A stretch of DNA of 64,000 bases from Glandiceps talaboti. Taxonomy: Eukaryota; Hemichordata; Enteropneusta; Spengelidae. How positions within the stretch are numbered: the first letter of the stretch is position 1; each line of letters opens with the position of its first letter. The notes under the pieces are model-generated. The model had not been told where the DNA came from. It ran no database searches and was given only the letters and a program-made list of their open reading frames with translations. Below, piece by piece: positions 25,100-37,800 of the stretch. The stretch is taken from the NCBI RefSeq assembly GCF_964340395.1, contig NC_135553.1:7133501-7197500 (forward strand), given 5' to 3'. The position numbers were made by a program, and so were the translations under genes.

Positions 25100-28000
25100 A
25101 ATTTGGAGCTGTGGATTAACGTTTCCTTGCTAATGGCTAAATAGGGACTACAAATCTAAAAGTCAAACCTTTCTAGAATTAAAAGTTCGCCTTCCTTTTA
25201 GGAGTACAACTAGGGACAAGGTTGATTACGCAAAGTGGGATTTTTCGTGGGTGTTTCCATACTAGAAATTTCTTGAATATATAAAGTGAAATTGAATACT
25301 AGGAAACGTCGTAACCTGTAAAGATTTTCGAAATGCGTTGCTATAGTACTGTATTTCAAAAGACATTTATTAGGAAAACCCGTAAACCTCAGTATGCTCG
25401 AGCCCCCATGAATATCACGTGTTAAAGATAATAACCATTTTCATGTTAGCGAAGGTGAAAAGAGCACATGTGAAACATGCGATTTTTATGTTCATTATTT
25501 TAGTTGTTCAATGATAGAGAGTTCATATGATATTATCCCAGCAACCAAATGGCTCCATGTGGAAAATTGATAACCGGTACATCTAAGAAAAACATTGTTA
25601 TGCTTCATTAGGTAGTACACTTTCTTAAAAGGGTATGTCTCTCCTTTCGTGTGGTGTTGAAATTATGACGTATCGATCGTAAATCACTGTAATTATGGAA
25701 TTATCGGTTGCCAAAGACGACATGAGTAGGCCTAGACGGATGGAAACATCCGTACAGAACCCAACAAAAAAAAATGTATTAATACCTTAATGTAATTTGT
25801 ACCATATTCACAGGTGTAGTTATAGAAATTGGGACATGATCTACACAAGAAAGTAAAGAGTGTTTATTCTATCTGTATTCTACCTAGTTTGCAGCAAAGA
25901 ACTTGATCTTCGTTAACAGTTTTTAATAGGTATTTGATAGCGTCAACGAATGCCACTGCCTGTTTTTGTTACACATGATTATACAGCTTGTGAGATAAAG
26001 CAGATGTGACCATAAGCATATTAATTTCATCTCCAGTCCCGATCTTCTCTCTCATACTATATGTAGAGTTTATTGTGAGAATTCGTAAGGAATATGTTTG
26101 TCTTACAATTCTACACTTAGCGCATTACATCAAAATTTCGATACTTTACATAAAGGCAATCATTACCCCTTTTGTAGACCAATAACGTACGGCACAACGA
26201 CCTCTTGTAACTTTTCATAACTCGGGGATCATACATCCGTTGAGGCACACAGGGTTAAAATCCTCTGTACCAGATCCCCACTTGTACAACTCGGTTAACT
26301 GGGACACACTCGTAGTTCAAATCGATGATCAACTTTCTGTGTCTTCAAACTTAGGGGAGTAAGGGGGGGGGGACTTCAACAGTTAATTTCAACAAAACTC
26401 CAGTTTACGTGTTGAGCCTATAATACAGGCATATATTGTTCGTTGATATCCCCTGTGATATTAAGTTCATTACATTCAAATCTTTAATCTTGATATTTGG
26501 CAACCTTTATTTGATAATGCAGCATCAAAATAATCTCATTGATGTCTTCGATCAGCACTATTTAAATCAACGCGAAGGTGATTTAATATCAAAATATGTA
26601 TGTATTCTCCTTCAGTGACTATCTGTTCTTTGAACAGCGGTCTATTCTACTAGGACATTTCTATACCCATTATTAGTATTTTCGATCAGTACTCCGGTCC
26701 TTTCCTGTAAGTCAATACCATTGACTCGCAAGTAACGTCTAGGGCATATTAATCTTGTGGCACTGCTGTGTGAAACCATCATACATGAAGTAATCTTGTG
26801 TATCTTTATCGTTAGGACTTTGAAGTAGAACATATATAAGCTGCAAATTGAAAGTCACCAGATAGATAACACTAGATGCGAGGCACGTAGGGATAACTGC
26901 AGCTTTTATACAGTCATGTGACTCACTAAAAGGTTTGGTCTTTGCAAGGTTCATAGGACACAGCCACCTTCTCCGTCATAAAACCAGGTATGGTTAATTC
27001 TTTGTGAAAAATATGTAGGAAATTGACAATCAAGTGGTACCTTTTGTTATTTAAACTGGATTACAGACTGGTATGCTGTAATTGCTTCCTCTCTGTATGT
27101 TATTTGATCGAAATTCGTATGATAAAAGATTAGCGAAGAGAATCGACGTAAACGTTGGAATATTACTCAATCATTTACTTCGGGTTATGAGTCCTCGATG
27201 AACTTTGGTCAACATGTAAAGTTTTACAATCAAATTACTGTGCTGGAATGTGACCAAACAATATACCGTCTGCACATTAAGCGTTGCTCTCAGTTCCAGT
27301 CTGTAGATTCGGATATTGCGATGCAATTTGATTTCAGAAACAGTATGGCGTGCCTGTAGTTAGAACCAGTAATTGGCTGATAAAAGCGAGCCTATAATCT
27401 TACCCGATCGGAACATCAAAGCAAGACTCTTAATATTACGCAAGTTGTTTATATTCAGTTTTTTGATAAAGAAATTAATGAAGTGGAAGTCAGTCACATC
27501 TCTTTTTTAAATATGTGTCCCCCTGCCACAAGCAATTTAAAAGAGAATTGTGGCGTCCGTCTGTATTGATTACAAAGCTATATCTATATTTGGTCTCGGG
27601 GTACCAGTACACATAACACAAATGCAACGAGTTGCTTACTACACAAGCTGGCTGTCGTAGTCCTTCGTCAAACGGTATGTATATAGCATTATTGCTGTAG
27701 TTTATTTTACACATCATTGGTTTCCATTGTTTGATACTATACTGCTAAGTTTATATAATAGACACTAGCGAACCGATAGGTCAGTGATTCGGAATAATTG
27801 GAAATATGTCTTACTTTTGTTATCGATTTATGAAAACTAATATTCCCCACTCATGCAGTAAATCTCAAGTCCTCCATACTTACAGTTTTCTTTTGTAATC
27901 TCAACTCTACCAACTCCTTTCTACAATGATCTCTTCCCCTCCACCCCTACCCCATGGCTAGAGACGTTCCAAATATGAAATATCTTACTGTATTTCAAAC

Positions 28001-28757
28001 ATGAATTTTCCATATGATTGGGCAAGAACTACCCTCTTAACCGACTGATCGTGTCTTTGTTCTCGACTGATCGGAAAAATAGTTGCACTCCGGCCGGTAG
28101 AAAAGGGTTTATTTATTTATTTAAAAAAATCTTTAAGGGTTTAATCTTTCTCCCATTGACGATTTAAATATTTTCTCTCACTAAAAAATTGTGTAAGAAT
28201 ATTTCTTTGGCACACACACTCTTATTTTACGCGTACAATATGAGAATTTACAAACAAAGGTTGTTTGTTATTATATCGACCACGTGCGAAGCCTTTTAAT
28301 TACAGTGTAAAAGTGCATCTTCCCCTGTCCCTGGTTTAGATCAAATTTACGGACGATTTCATGGTGTAATTAAATAACAAAATGCGCGTGCCACTGAACC
28401 CTTGTAGATTATTAGTAATCGGAGCTGCCTATTCAGTACTTATTGTCGCTTTGGGCACTTGGCACTGTACGTCGTTCGAATTGAAATAACTCTATTCAAC
28501 ATGAATCTCGAACTGCTACAAGTACACGTTCGACCTCTACTGTATACCATCAGATTCTTTAACAATCTCCCTCAGTATGTTATCAACACAAGCAAAATAA
28601 ACCGTGCTTCACACGTGGTCTACGTAGATGAGTTCATAGTACAAATAAGTACGACAAACTTTTCAACATAAATGGACTTGAGTATGGCATAACTCGAGTT
28701 TGAATAACATATAACAGGACAAGTCAAAGACTGGTTAAAAATTCTGCTTTATTAGAA

Positions 28758-28804
28758 TCCTGACGTTTCGACTGTGCTGTGCACAGACAATATTTTTCAA
28801 GGGC
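28758..28804 (-). mobile_element. Penelope-like terminal relic (hammerhead-like)
   Basis: On the minus strand CCCTTGAAAAATA is followed by a hairpin with CTGTGC/GCACAG and then AGTCGAAACGTCAGG. The 3' block matches the conserved CGAAACGTC of Penelope-like hammerhead termini. The 5' core (normally CTGATGA) is degraded. Confidence 0.4.
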
Positions 28805-28909
28805 TATAAAAACAGGAGAGCAGGTAAAGTAATGTCATAGTAAGATCTCCAACGTAGATACAATGGTAGGCAAAAACCTCTGTTGAAGTTTTTCATTCGG
28901 AGAGTTCAT

Positions 28910-29640
28910 TTTTACAATTTATTCGAACACTTAATAATTCCCAGAGGAATTATTAAAGATTACAAAGCACAGAAAAAATAAGTAAAATAAAAGAGATTTA
29001 AAGTATGCAGTAAGAAATACAAAAAGAAATATCAATCTATTATAAATTTGAAATATACCAATGTGTTAAATGAGTTACATGTATAAGAGTCTGAACATAT
29101 ACTTATTCCATATAGTGCGAGATTAATAATAATGTTATCGTTAGTCATTAAAGATATGAATTGTAAATCATTTGCTAAATTTTCAAATATGGGCACATAC
29201 AGTTTAATTTTTTAAATTAACATTTGTCTGTGATGGTGATATAATGGGCAGGTTAATATTAAGAAATGTGCCTCATCTTCAACATTATTTGACTTGCAAA
29301 TTAAACATATTCTTTCCTCCAGGGGAATTTTTAAGTGTTTTCCTATTTCTATCCTTAGATTGTGTATGCCTAATCTGAAACGAAACAATAGATTACGTAG
29401 TTTACTGTCATTCAACTTTGTTAAGTATTCTTCAAGTTTAAAGTGAGTCTTGAACAATCTGTATGTTCTCAGTTTGTTCTTATATTATTTGAGTGATGAC
29501 CCTTTCGCTTGTCATTATGTAAGTCACTATGCCAATAATCGATAAAAGACTGTAGTTCTATATTGTATTTATGGGATCTTCCTTTTTGGTATTTTAACGT
29601 CACTGGACCACCAGGAAAGTTGTCATGTAATATGTTTTTT
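28910..29640 (-). mobile_element. 3' fragment of a non-LTR retrotransposon ORF
   Basis: The minus strand encodes, from about 29590 leftward, LQSFIDYWHSDLHNDKRKG, then NKLRTYRLFKTHFKLEEYL, RNLLFRFRLGIHNLRIEIGK and IPLEERICLICKSN. It ends in the zinc-ribbon-like pattern CxxC followed by VEDEAHFLILTC. This is the conserved C-terminal tail after the reverse transcriptase in several animal non-LTR elements. One frameshift near 29470-29490 and a stop at about 29211 interrupt it. The tail continues AT-rich to an ATTCCTCTGGGAATTATTAA hairpin at about 28938. The catalytic domain is absent, so it is a 5'-truncated relic. Confidence 0.75.
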
Positions 29641-30147
29641 GATCAACCGTCTGATTGTTGAACACATTCCATGTTTTAGACTGTCGCAACACAAAGTAAT
29701 GAACCATCCTCTTCTACCTCGAATTCTCAGCTACGTTGTATTTTATTTCATGCTCGTATTTTCACCGTAAAATGAACTCAGTTGAAAATTTTGCAAAAGA
29801 AGTCTGAATGTCGGAACTCGGTTAATTTTGAACTATTAAAAAATCAAAGTAAATCTGGATTGAAAGTCAAATTAAAATAACCCACGTCGTTTTCCTTGCA
29901 AACATGTGTGATGACACTAAGAATAAACCGTTCGAGCCCGAATAATGGCTCTGTCAAACTTCCAGATGTAAGGAAACAGTGATATTAGTTCAACTTCTTA
30001 TACGACATAGATTGCATGACATGGCATGACACGACTTAGCACGACTCGATATATGGCATGATATAAGACAATATAAACCATCCTCTGGTGATCATAGATG
30101 GTAGATCCGAGGTGTTGACCAGTTGTGTTGACGATATATATGCACGA

Positions 30148-30250
30148 GCAACACAGCATAACACAACACAACACAACACAGCACAACACAACACAACACA
30201 ACACAACACAACACAACACAACACAACACAACACAACACAACACAACACA
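30148..30250. repeat. (ACACA)n pentanucleotide array
   Basis: About 20 copies of ACACA with rare variants (one GCACA). It lies on a locally biased A/C strand. Confidence 0.97.
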
Positions 30251-30285
30251 AAGAGATACAATATGAGAGGATACCATGCAGTGCT

Positions 30286-30388
30286 ATACAATACAATACA
30301 ATACAATACAATACAATACAATACAATACAATGCAATGCAATGCAATGCAATGCAATACAATACAATACAATACAATACAATACAATA
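30286..30388. repeat. (ATACA)n array with an internal (ATGCA)n block
   Basis: About 20 copies of the 5-bp unit. The five units at 30331-30355 all carry the same A-to-G change, forming a variant block inside the array. Confidence 0.97.
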
Positions 30389-31117
30389 TCTTAATGTATT
30401 TTGCCACGCCACACCACACTATATATGTACTATACTGTACGAAATGATCTGATATGTTTTTCTCTGGTAATCTGCGTGCAAAAATTCAAGCGTACGGTAT
30501 CAACGTCACTATATTTTTTAGCTGAGATCATACCCTTATAGTCAGGGAGTAAGAAACGGCACGTCACAGCCACGCATCAGGTATGTAATATCAAGAACAA
30601 GTAGCTATTAAACACGCTCACGTCAAAGTGAAACAGCATACCTTTCAGATTTTCAGATTAGCTTGAAAGCTAAGATACAACTTTGATACATTCTTGACGT
30701 CGTTCAATTTCCTAGAAGCATTGTCACTTGAATGCCGTCTACTAATTGAGGTTATCACGAGGGTTAAATTCCCTAGTAGCATCACTCGATACTGGGAAAG
30801 TTCTACGCCTTCCGATTTATAAGGAATGGATTTTCATAAGTGCTATTATACTCCGGGGCCTAAACCTGATATCCAATAGATTTGTACATCTGTCATGGGA
30901 TTTGTCGAGAGTATGAGATGCAGTCAGACATGTCGATCATATGAGAGACTCTAATATCGGACCTTAAGTACTTATGAGATGAACTCTAAGGTGATAAGAG
31001 CCAAGCATCAACTTCTGTCGTCCTGTTGGCGGTTGTTTGGATTATGCAACCAGGCCACTGATTTTGAGTGCAGAGTAACAAGCAAATTCGTTATACACCC
31101 ATCCCTTCACACATGAA

Positions 31118-31206
31118 CGTATATATATATATATATACACAGCCACCTACCTACCTACCTACCTACATACATGCATACATACATACATACATACATACAT
31201 ACATAC
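31118..31206. repeat. compound microsatellite (TA)n-(CTAC)n-(ATAC)n
   Basis: Three adjoining simple arrays, followed by short CCCA and CCAT runs to about 31240. Confidence 0.95.
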
Positions 31207-33357
31207 CACCCACGAAACCCACCCACCCACCCTTCCATCCATCATGTTTATTTATGTATGCATATTTATTGATATATGCATATAGCAAATATATTATGTA
31301 TGGTAATATGAAAGAAACATACAACACAATGTAAACTATAATAAGATGACATCGAATCATCCACCATTATAAACGACCACTCTTTACATTTCATACTAAC
31401 ATCTCTGAAAAGAACTACTCACCGTGATCACTTGAGAAATTGCATCATCGCCACTATACTGTGGTGTTTGCTGAGCAGCGACATACTCCATTGTTTCCCT
31501 GAAAATAAAACAGCTCTGTTAAATAGCATTGTACATTAATAGTCCAAGACACAAAAAATGTAATGATTCAAAGTGCTTTCATGTTTTGAAAGACAACGGT
31601 ATAACAGGGCGAATGATCTTGCAGTGCTAGTGAAACTGTTCAAAATACATCTCACTTAGTTTTTTTCAGCTGTGCGAACATTGATCTCTTCGATGTCTCG
31701 TGTGTGTTTCTGTTTACACATTGTGTTAGTTGTTTTATAGTATTTTAAACGCAGCGATTTTTTCTGATTCATCTGAAAATGGCTACCTTGTGGTGTTGTA
31801 GATGGAAAAAATAGATAAATAAATTAATAACTAGAAAAGTAAATAAATAATAATGCGTCAGTGTTTATTGCCAAACATATGTTCTTGTGAATGAAAGTGT
31901 GCTGAGTTAAATTAGATGCAATTTAACTAAACTACTGACCACTGCAATGTTTACACCCATTTGATATTTACCGTTATTTATATGTTTGATCAAAATATTA
32001 TTTTGATTAAAAATGTTATTTAATTAAAGTGTCATTGAAAATGTCTGTAAAACCATACTGTTAATTTGATAGCGTTCCTTGTTATACAGTTACCATAAGT
32101 CTCTTAAAAATGTAACAAGCAACGAAGTAGAACATGAAAACTTTATTTGACTTTGAGATACGAAAGAAAAACTCACCACCAATTAATCCAAGGTCTATCA
32201 GACGTCATTTGACAATTGTTGCAGATGTAAATATTTCTATCGATAGGTCGTATCATTATTTTCAGACAGATTTCTATTTGTAGCGTTCGTTATCTAATAT
32301 TATTGTGTTTTTCTAATTGGCCAAATCACAGTAATATAAAGTTGAAAAATTGATGCAATACATCTCTATCAGCCAAGGCCATGCACTTATTTGCCAAGGG
32401 ACACATTTTTCATTCAGTGATGTTTGATAAGTGATATTTTTGTTAATCATTGGATATAATTAATCTGCCTTAATCTGTCATATGCGTTATCAGTTGGGAT
32501 TTTGTTCATTCTTTTAGGACTGACTTGGGATTAAAATAGAGAGACTAAATAAACTCAGTACAATCATTCAATAATGAATAATTCACATATAAGTAGTGAT
32601 TGTGGCATCTTCGAGGGTGCTTGGCGGTCTTTGGTAAGATTTGCTATGATTGCGTTGTCCGAACATGAAAGCTCAAATCCAAAATGATTAAAGCTTCTTA
32701 AATATGCTACTTCTGTCCGTGACTCGAGATCATCGACCGTTCACACTTGTTTTCATGAAACTATTTTGATATTAGGGCGTACAGACATACTCTAACTATG
32801 TGTCTGCCTCACTGCCTGCCTGCCTGCCTGCCTGACAGAGGGGGGAGGGACGACTAAATATTATACTGAGAATGTATGTTTTAAATGTCAAATGTTACAA
32901 AGTCCATTAGATATATAAACCATGGGTCAATCTTAGTGTTAGTTCAATGGTTTAGTCGTTTAAACTCAACATTGTATCCAAAAATTCGGCTTTCCACACA
33001 ATATGCACAGTAAAGTTATATTCCTTCATATTCCCGAAAACACTAAAATGATGAAGGCAGACAAAACAGTACTACTGTTATATCACAGAAATGACCTCTT
33101 AAACCAATAAGCGTTCTCCAAATAGCGTTTAGCTACTATTGCAAACGTCTTCTTTGATAATCACAAAGTCAAAGCTATCTAACAATGACTAAAAGATTGA
33201 AAGGTGTTATGTGGGATTTCACAATAACATCCAATGTTATTTATGTTCAAATAATCTACTCTGCAATTCTCATCCAACTTTGATGACTGCTCCTGAGGTT
33301 TAATTTGGTTAAAATAATGAGCAAAATATTTCGGGCCCTCCAATCAGGATTTTCATG

Positions 33358-33421
33358 CCCCCCCCCCCCTGAACCCTCAATTGTTTCATGTCCCCCCCCC
33401 CCTACTTCTCCTGGCCCCCCC
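33358..33421 (-). promoter_or_regulatory. C/G-run cluster upstream of the peptide GPCR (G4/i-motif capable)
   Basis: Plus-strand C runs of 12 (33358-33369), 11 (33392-33402) and 7 (33415-33421) could allow the minus strand to form a G-quadruplex. It ends about 240 bp before the GPCR ATG and about 210 bp before a probable 3' splice site, so it is either intronic or promoter-proximal. Confidence 0.35.
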
Positions 33422-33631
33422 TGCCGTAAATTCTGACCCCAGACTAATGTCTTCAAACATAAATACGTGATACCAAAAGTAAGGTTATTTCACCTACTTT
33501 CCTTGATGGAAACTAGTAGGGATATGAGAAATTCTAATAATGTCGTCAACTATTTTTAACTTTGTTGACTATGAACATCTTTCCTTAACAAATTGTTTTT
33601 CTAATAAGAATTCTCTCTCATTCACTTGTAG

Positions 33632-34687
33632 ATTTATCGATTTTAGTGAAAGCTGCAAAACATGTCGAGCATCAACATCAGCAACGGAACTGGAGAGAAT
33701 ACGATTCCTGAGACGAACATCGTATCGTACGTAATTCCAATAGTTTACGGTTTAACCTGTCTGGTTGGGTTTGTTGGAAACACTCTTGTTATTTACGTGG
33801 TGCTAAAGGTGAGAAAAATGAAAACCACCACCAATTTATTCATCCTGAACTTGAGTATCGCTGACTTCCTGTTCCTGCTCCTCGTCGTTCCGTTCACAGC
33901 TGTTGGTTACACAGTCCCGTCTTGGCCATTCGGAAGATTCATTTGTAAACTTACAAACTACTTAACAATTGTTAACTTATACGCTAGTGTTTTCACATTG
34001 ATGTGTATGTCGTTCGATCGTTACTTGGCTGTGGTCTACCCAATTCGTTCTATGAAATTCCGCAACGTTCGCAATGCTACCATCGTGGTCGTGGCCATGT
34101 GGTGTATCGTAATTGTGGCACTGTGTCCTATTCTTACAAAGTGTACAACAATTTCCTACCTCGACGCTAACACTGGCAAAGTGATCACGTATTGCGGTTT
34201 CACATTTACACCGACAGAAAAACAAGCCTTCTGGGGCCAACTGTTCTTCACTTCGTACGTACTGCCCGTCGTTCTTATGAGTATAACTTATTTCTTCATG
34301 CTCAAGAGACTATGGACAGGCGTGGTCCCGCAAGGTGCCAACACTAAAGAAAACGTCAAGCAAAAGAAAAAAGTAACCAAAATGGTGGTTTTTGTTGTTG
34401 TTGTCTTCTGTATTTGTTGGATGCCAATCCAAAGCGTTATACTAACTGATGCTTTCCATGTGCTAAAAGTTACACCGCCGGTACAAATCATCATTTGGAT
34501 CGGAAATATCATGTCCTACGCCAACTCCTGCATCAACCCGATCATATACGCCTTTCTGTCTGACAATTTCAGAAAATCTTTCAAAAAGGTTTGCAAATGT
34601 CAAGATGGAAAGAATGTCATCGCATTTGATGGCACCAATGCTGCAAATTCAGATCCTACACGTGGACCTCAGACAGAGAGCGTCTAA
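33632..34687 (+). CDS. galanin/allatostatin-A-type neuropeptide GPCR (CDS 33662-34687)
   Basis: Intact 341-residue rhodopsin-class receptor in one coding exon. ATG at 33662 has A at -3. Two N-glycosylation sites (N5, N8) lead into TM1 (about 23-48, GN40). Other class A landmarks are D68 (D2.50) in SIADF, WPFG at 88-91, the TM3/ECL2 cysteine pair C95-C178, DRY at 119-121 with LAVVYPIRS, CWMP at 252-255 and NPIIY at 292-296. C311/C313 could be palmitoylated. Known family members (galanin, allatostatin-A and kisspeptin-related receptors) bind secreted peptides at the plasma membrane and signal through G proteins. The VPFTAVGYTVPSWPFG and SFDRYLAVVYPIRSM stretches fit the AstA/galanin group best, but the ligand cannot be told from sequence. 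A TTCTCTCTCATTCACTTGTAG acceptor ends at 33631, so a 5'-UTR exon is probably spliced on upstream. Confidence 0.93.
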
Positions 34688-34773
34688 TAGATTCAAAGTT
34701 GTCGAGGTGACAACGGCCACTTAGAAAATATTGGCACATCAAGGGAATCAGTATAGGATGTCTTAGACAGCTA

Positions 34774-34833
34774 AATAAACCACAGAGCCGTCAGTTAATG
34801 TGTAACATTACAGACATGAAAAGTTGCAATAAA
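34774..34833 (+). promoter_or_regulatory. polyadenylation signals of the peptide GPCR
   Basis: AATAAA occurs at 34774-34779 and again at 34828-34833. The second is followed at once by TGTGTTTTTT, a typical GU/U-rich downstream element, giving a 3' UTR of about 150-170 nt. Confidence 0.6.
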
Positions 34834-37800
34834 TGTGTTTTTTAGACTGCATTATTCTGTCGTTGACAGTGTGCATCAATAATCGAGGCGAAAAGTATCA
34901 TTTAAAAGGCCTTTGCAAAATATGCCATGGTGGCGCTCTTCTTCCTGTCTGTGTGTACCTTGGGGGTATGGTATAGGTTACTCAGTTAATCATAGAGCAC
35001 TGCTGCTTTCCTCAATGACTGAACAATACAAAAAACATCCCTGATTTACACTTCTACAGAATACCAAGGGACAAAGCTCTTAAGAAATGATACTATGAGG
35101 TGATGATACCCCCAATTTCAGCGAGGGCGCTGTATTCTCAATTTCCTGTTTGCAGTCTGAAATGGCCTATTATAGTATGCATCTATATGCTGTAGACGAC
35201 AAATGGCATTTATTTTACTCGAAATTGCACTAGTGTTAAATTTTTAATGAATGGGATATATATAGCAAACTGGTTGGTAAACGTCTTGAAATTACGTCAC
35301 AGTAACTTTATACTCAGAAAACCATGGAAACAGACGACAATTGTGGCAAATTATCACAAATAATAAACAAATATTGTTTAATTTTGTAGACATGACAGAA
35401 AATTCACACTGGAAGCAAGAACTTTAAAAGTAACATACTTATATCTTATCAAATGTCTTTGATTTCCAAAGTTCTTTATCATGCACTGCCAGTTTTTTCA
35501 ATTATGTATAGTTTACCTCTCAAATACTTTTAGAGTCATTTAGTTGTACTTCCGTTTAATGAGATAACTGATTCATAGTCTGTCAACACTCAATGTGTAT
35601 TTTTGATATGTTGTGCTGATCGACGATCACTGTGGCAAGCATTGAGCTAACAGATTTTAGTGTTCCTCCAACAGTTCATATTTAGCCATAAACGGTATTT
35701 TTAAAGGCTCTAAGATCGGAAGTGTTTAACAGCTTCTATATCTCATCAGAAACTCGATAAGACGATGCTTTGGAGAAGTTGATATACATGAAGTCTTTCA
35801 AAACATGGCAAAGATGATAACCAGCAATACATACGATTAAAAAGAGTTACACTCAGAATGTAAGGCATGCTGAATTCACTGTCCAGACAGATTACCTCAG
35901 CACTAGTACTCTTAAAAATAACTGACACCAAAATCTGGATAGTTACAGGCTTTGGCTTGACTACATTATACCATAAGAAGTAACCCAATTTGTTTTTGGA
36001 ATGCAGGGATATGAGTACGTTACTTATGAGTAGATATTTATTCAATAAAATGTATTTGAAGGAATCTTTTCGTTTTAAGAATGCCATATTTTGAAAGAAT
36101 ATGTCATTTAGTTTATTTAGTAAATCCGAGTTACACATTTAAAAAAAATCAATTTGCAGTAATTTGACATAATTATTAGTAATAGTTTTAATTCATATAT
36201 GTCGACTATCTGTTTTTCGTATCTTTGACAGTCATAATGTGAATAGCAACGGTTGAATGTGTACAGTATTGTAAACACTTTGGTATATTTTTGGATTAAG
36301 TCTATACAATCATAATAATATCTGCACAACCAAACATTTCTGCACAAATTAAAGACAAAGCAGTTGGGTTTCCATTAGATAAACTGTATGAATTATATTA
36401 TAAACGATATTTACAGTCGTCAATTAATTTAAAGTGATATACCAAATGCTAAGTATCTTGTCTTGAAGCTTCATCTAATTAAGGCCAATATCAATAATTA
36501 AATGATCAACAAACACATCATTTATTAGTTACAATGCTTAAGTAAAATGGCCAGATAAATTGATCGTACTGCAAAAGTGTATTAGAGTCTACCTTCCGCA
36601 TGGGGTTACTTAGTATGACAAGGAACGTTTAAAACAATTTTATAACATCAATATAAATAAATAAAATGTATATATAACTATATACATATAACTATATGGT
36701 AAAATATCTTGCAATTCGTTTTCACGACTAGATAATTTATATTCTTTGTCGTAGATAGTGACATAGCATATCAACTATATGTAACTATATATATATATAT
36801 ATATTCACGATAAGTATAACCTTTATATTCACGATTAGAAATAACCTTTGTTGTAGATAGCATATCAAATGGAGCTCACTCTACGTGTATGATTGTAATT
36901 GATATATAAATGTTATAAATCGATATCGAAGTTCATTACCAAAATGAGCCTCTTTATACACGGATGGGATACCTATTGCAAAATGAGAAGCGTTACTATT
37001 TAAAAAAACAAAGTAAACGATTTTCAGCTTCCTTTCGATTGTTTGTGTGTGTGCATTGATATAGATTTGTAACTGTAAAATGTGACAATGTCGTTATTTA
37101 GTTAAATAATCTTCTATAAGATGGGTTGTTGTATATCAGTAAGGGAAACAATTTGATGGAGTGATAAGATGTTACCTTACTTTCTACGATAAGCAATGTG
37201 ATGTACGACGTAAATACTTAAAGAGAATAAAATTGCTGCATATGTAGTTGTTAAAAAGTGATGTAACTATGTATTTGCCAAAGGCATACTTACTCAATAT
37301 CAGTATATAATTGTTAGTATATTCACTAGATATAAATTGCCTATTTTTCATGTCGGATCTGTGGTTGTGAATATGGAGCATAACAGAGGTGATTCTATGT
37401 GGTATCACAATTCGCTAATGCTTGATGATATTATTGCTATTTTGTTCCTCTATTTAGGGGGAAATGTTGGATTTTAAAACTCCATAGATAAAGCTGTTTA
37501 TTATGTACACGTTACTACCTTTCATTCATTTTATCACAATGAGATCAGTTAAAGGTTTCAAATCAAATTTTCTTGGTAACAGTGGTCATTAATAACTTGA
37601 CAGTGTGTTTTGACGTCCAAATGCAGATTCTCCAATGGTGTTTGCGACATTCTCCTGTCGCGTGGGATAGTTTTCTCTATCAATATATAACTGGAATATC
37701 TCGGGGATATATATTTCTAGTTCCCACGAATCGTGATGAAATGACCCCGGCGTTTTTATCTCCTCAGAGAGTCTACACAAGTCTTAGGTGTGCCGATCAT

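Larger units (their letters stand above)
18706..28730. other. 10-kb gene-free stretch
   Basis: No exon or RNA gene that I can support. Scattered features are a GC-richer patch at about 21450-21670 that includes the palindrome GACTGTCGACAGTC (21567-21580), perfect short hairpins at 24950-24971 and 25072-25099, and a G run at about 26357-26366. The 116-codon frame ending at 21277 has no recognised domain. Confidence 0.45.
29641..33357. other. intergenic, repeat-rich
   Basis: No supported gene. It contains the pentanucleotide arrays at 30.15-30.39 kb, a compound microsatellite at 31.12-31.21 kb and a short GCCT repeat near 32811-32835. Long frames across the arrays (up to 127 codons) are low-complexity artefacts. 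Confidence 0.5.

Noticed and set aside
26220-26282. tRNA-like GGGTTAAAATCC segment
   Set aside because: No B-box consensus, acceptor stem or anticodon arm can be formed around it.
28459-28671. 70-codon plus-strand frame with an R...FFNNLPQ segment like retroelement C-termini
   Set aside because: Only a few residues match, and the rest shows no retroelement pattern.
29998-30447. Long frames of 61-127 codons on both strands
   Set aside because: They run through pentanucleotide arrays, and their residues are periodic products of the repeat unit.
35746-36138. 130-codon minus-strand frame
   Set aside because: AT-rich region with no domain or signal, and a length expected by chance in 64 kb.
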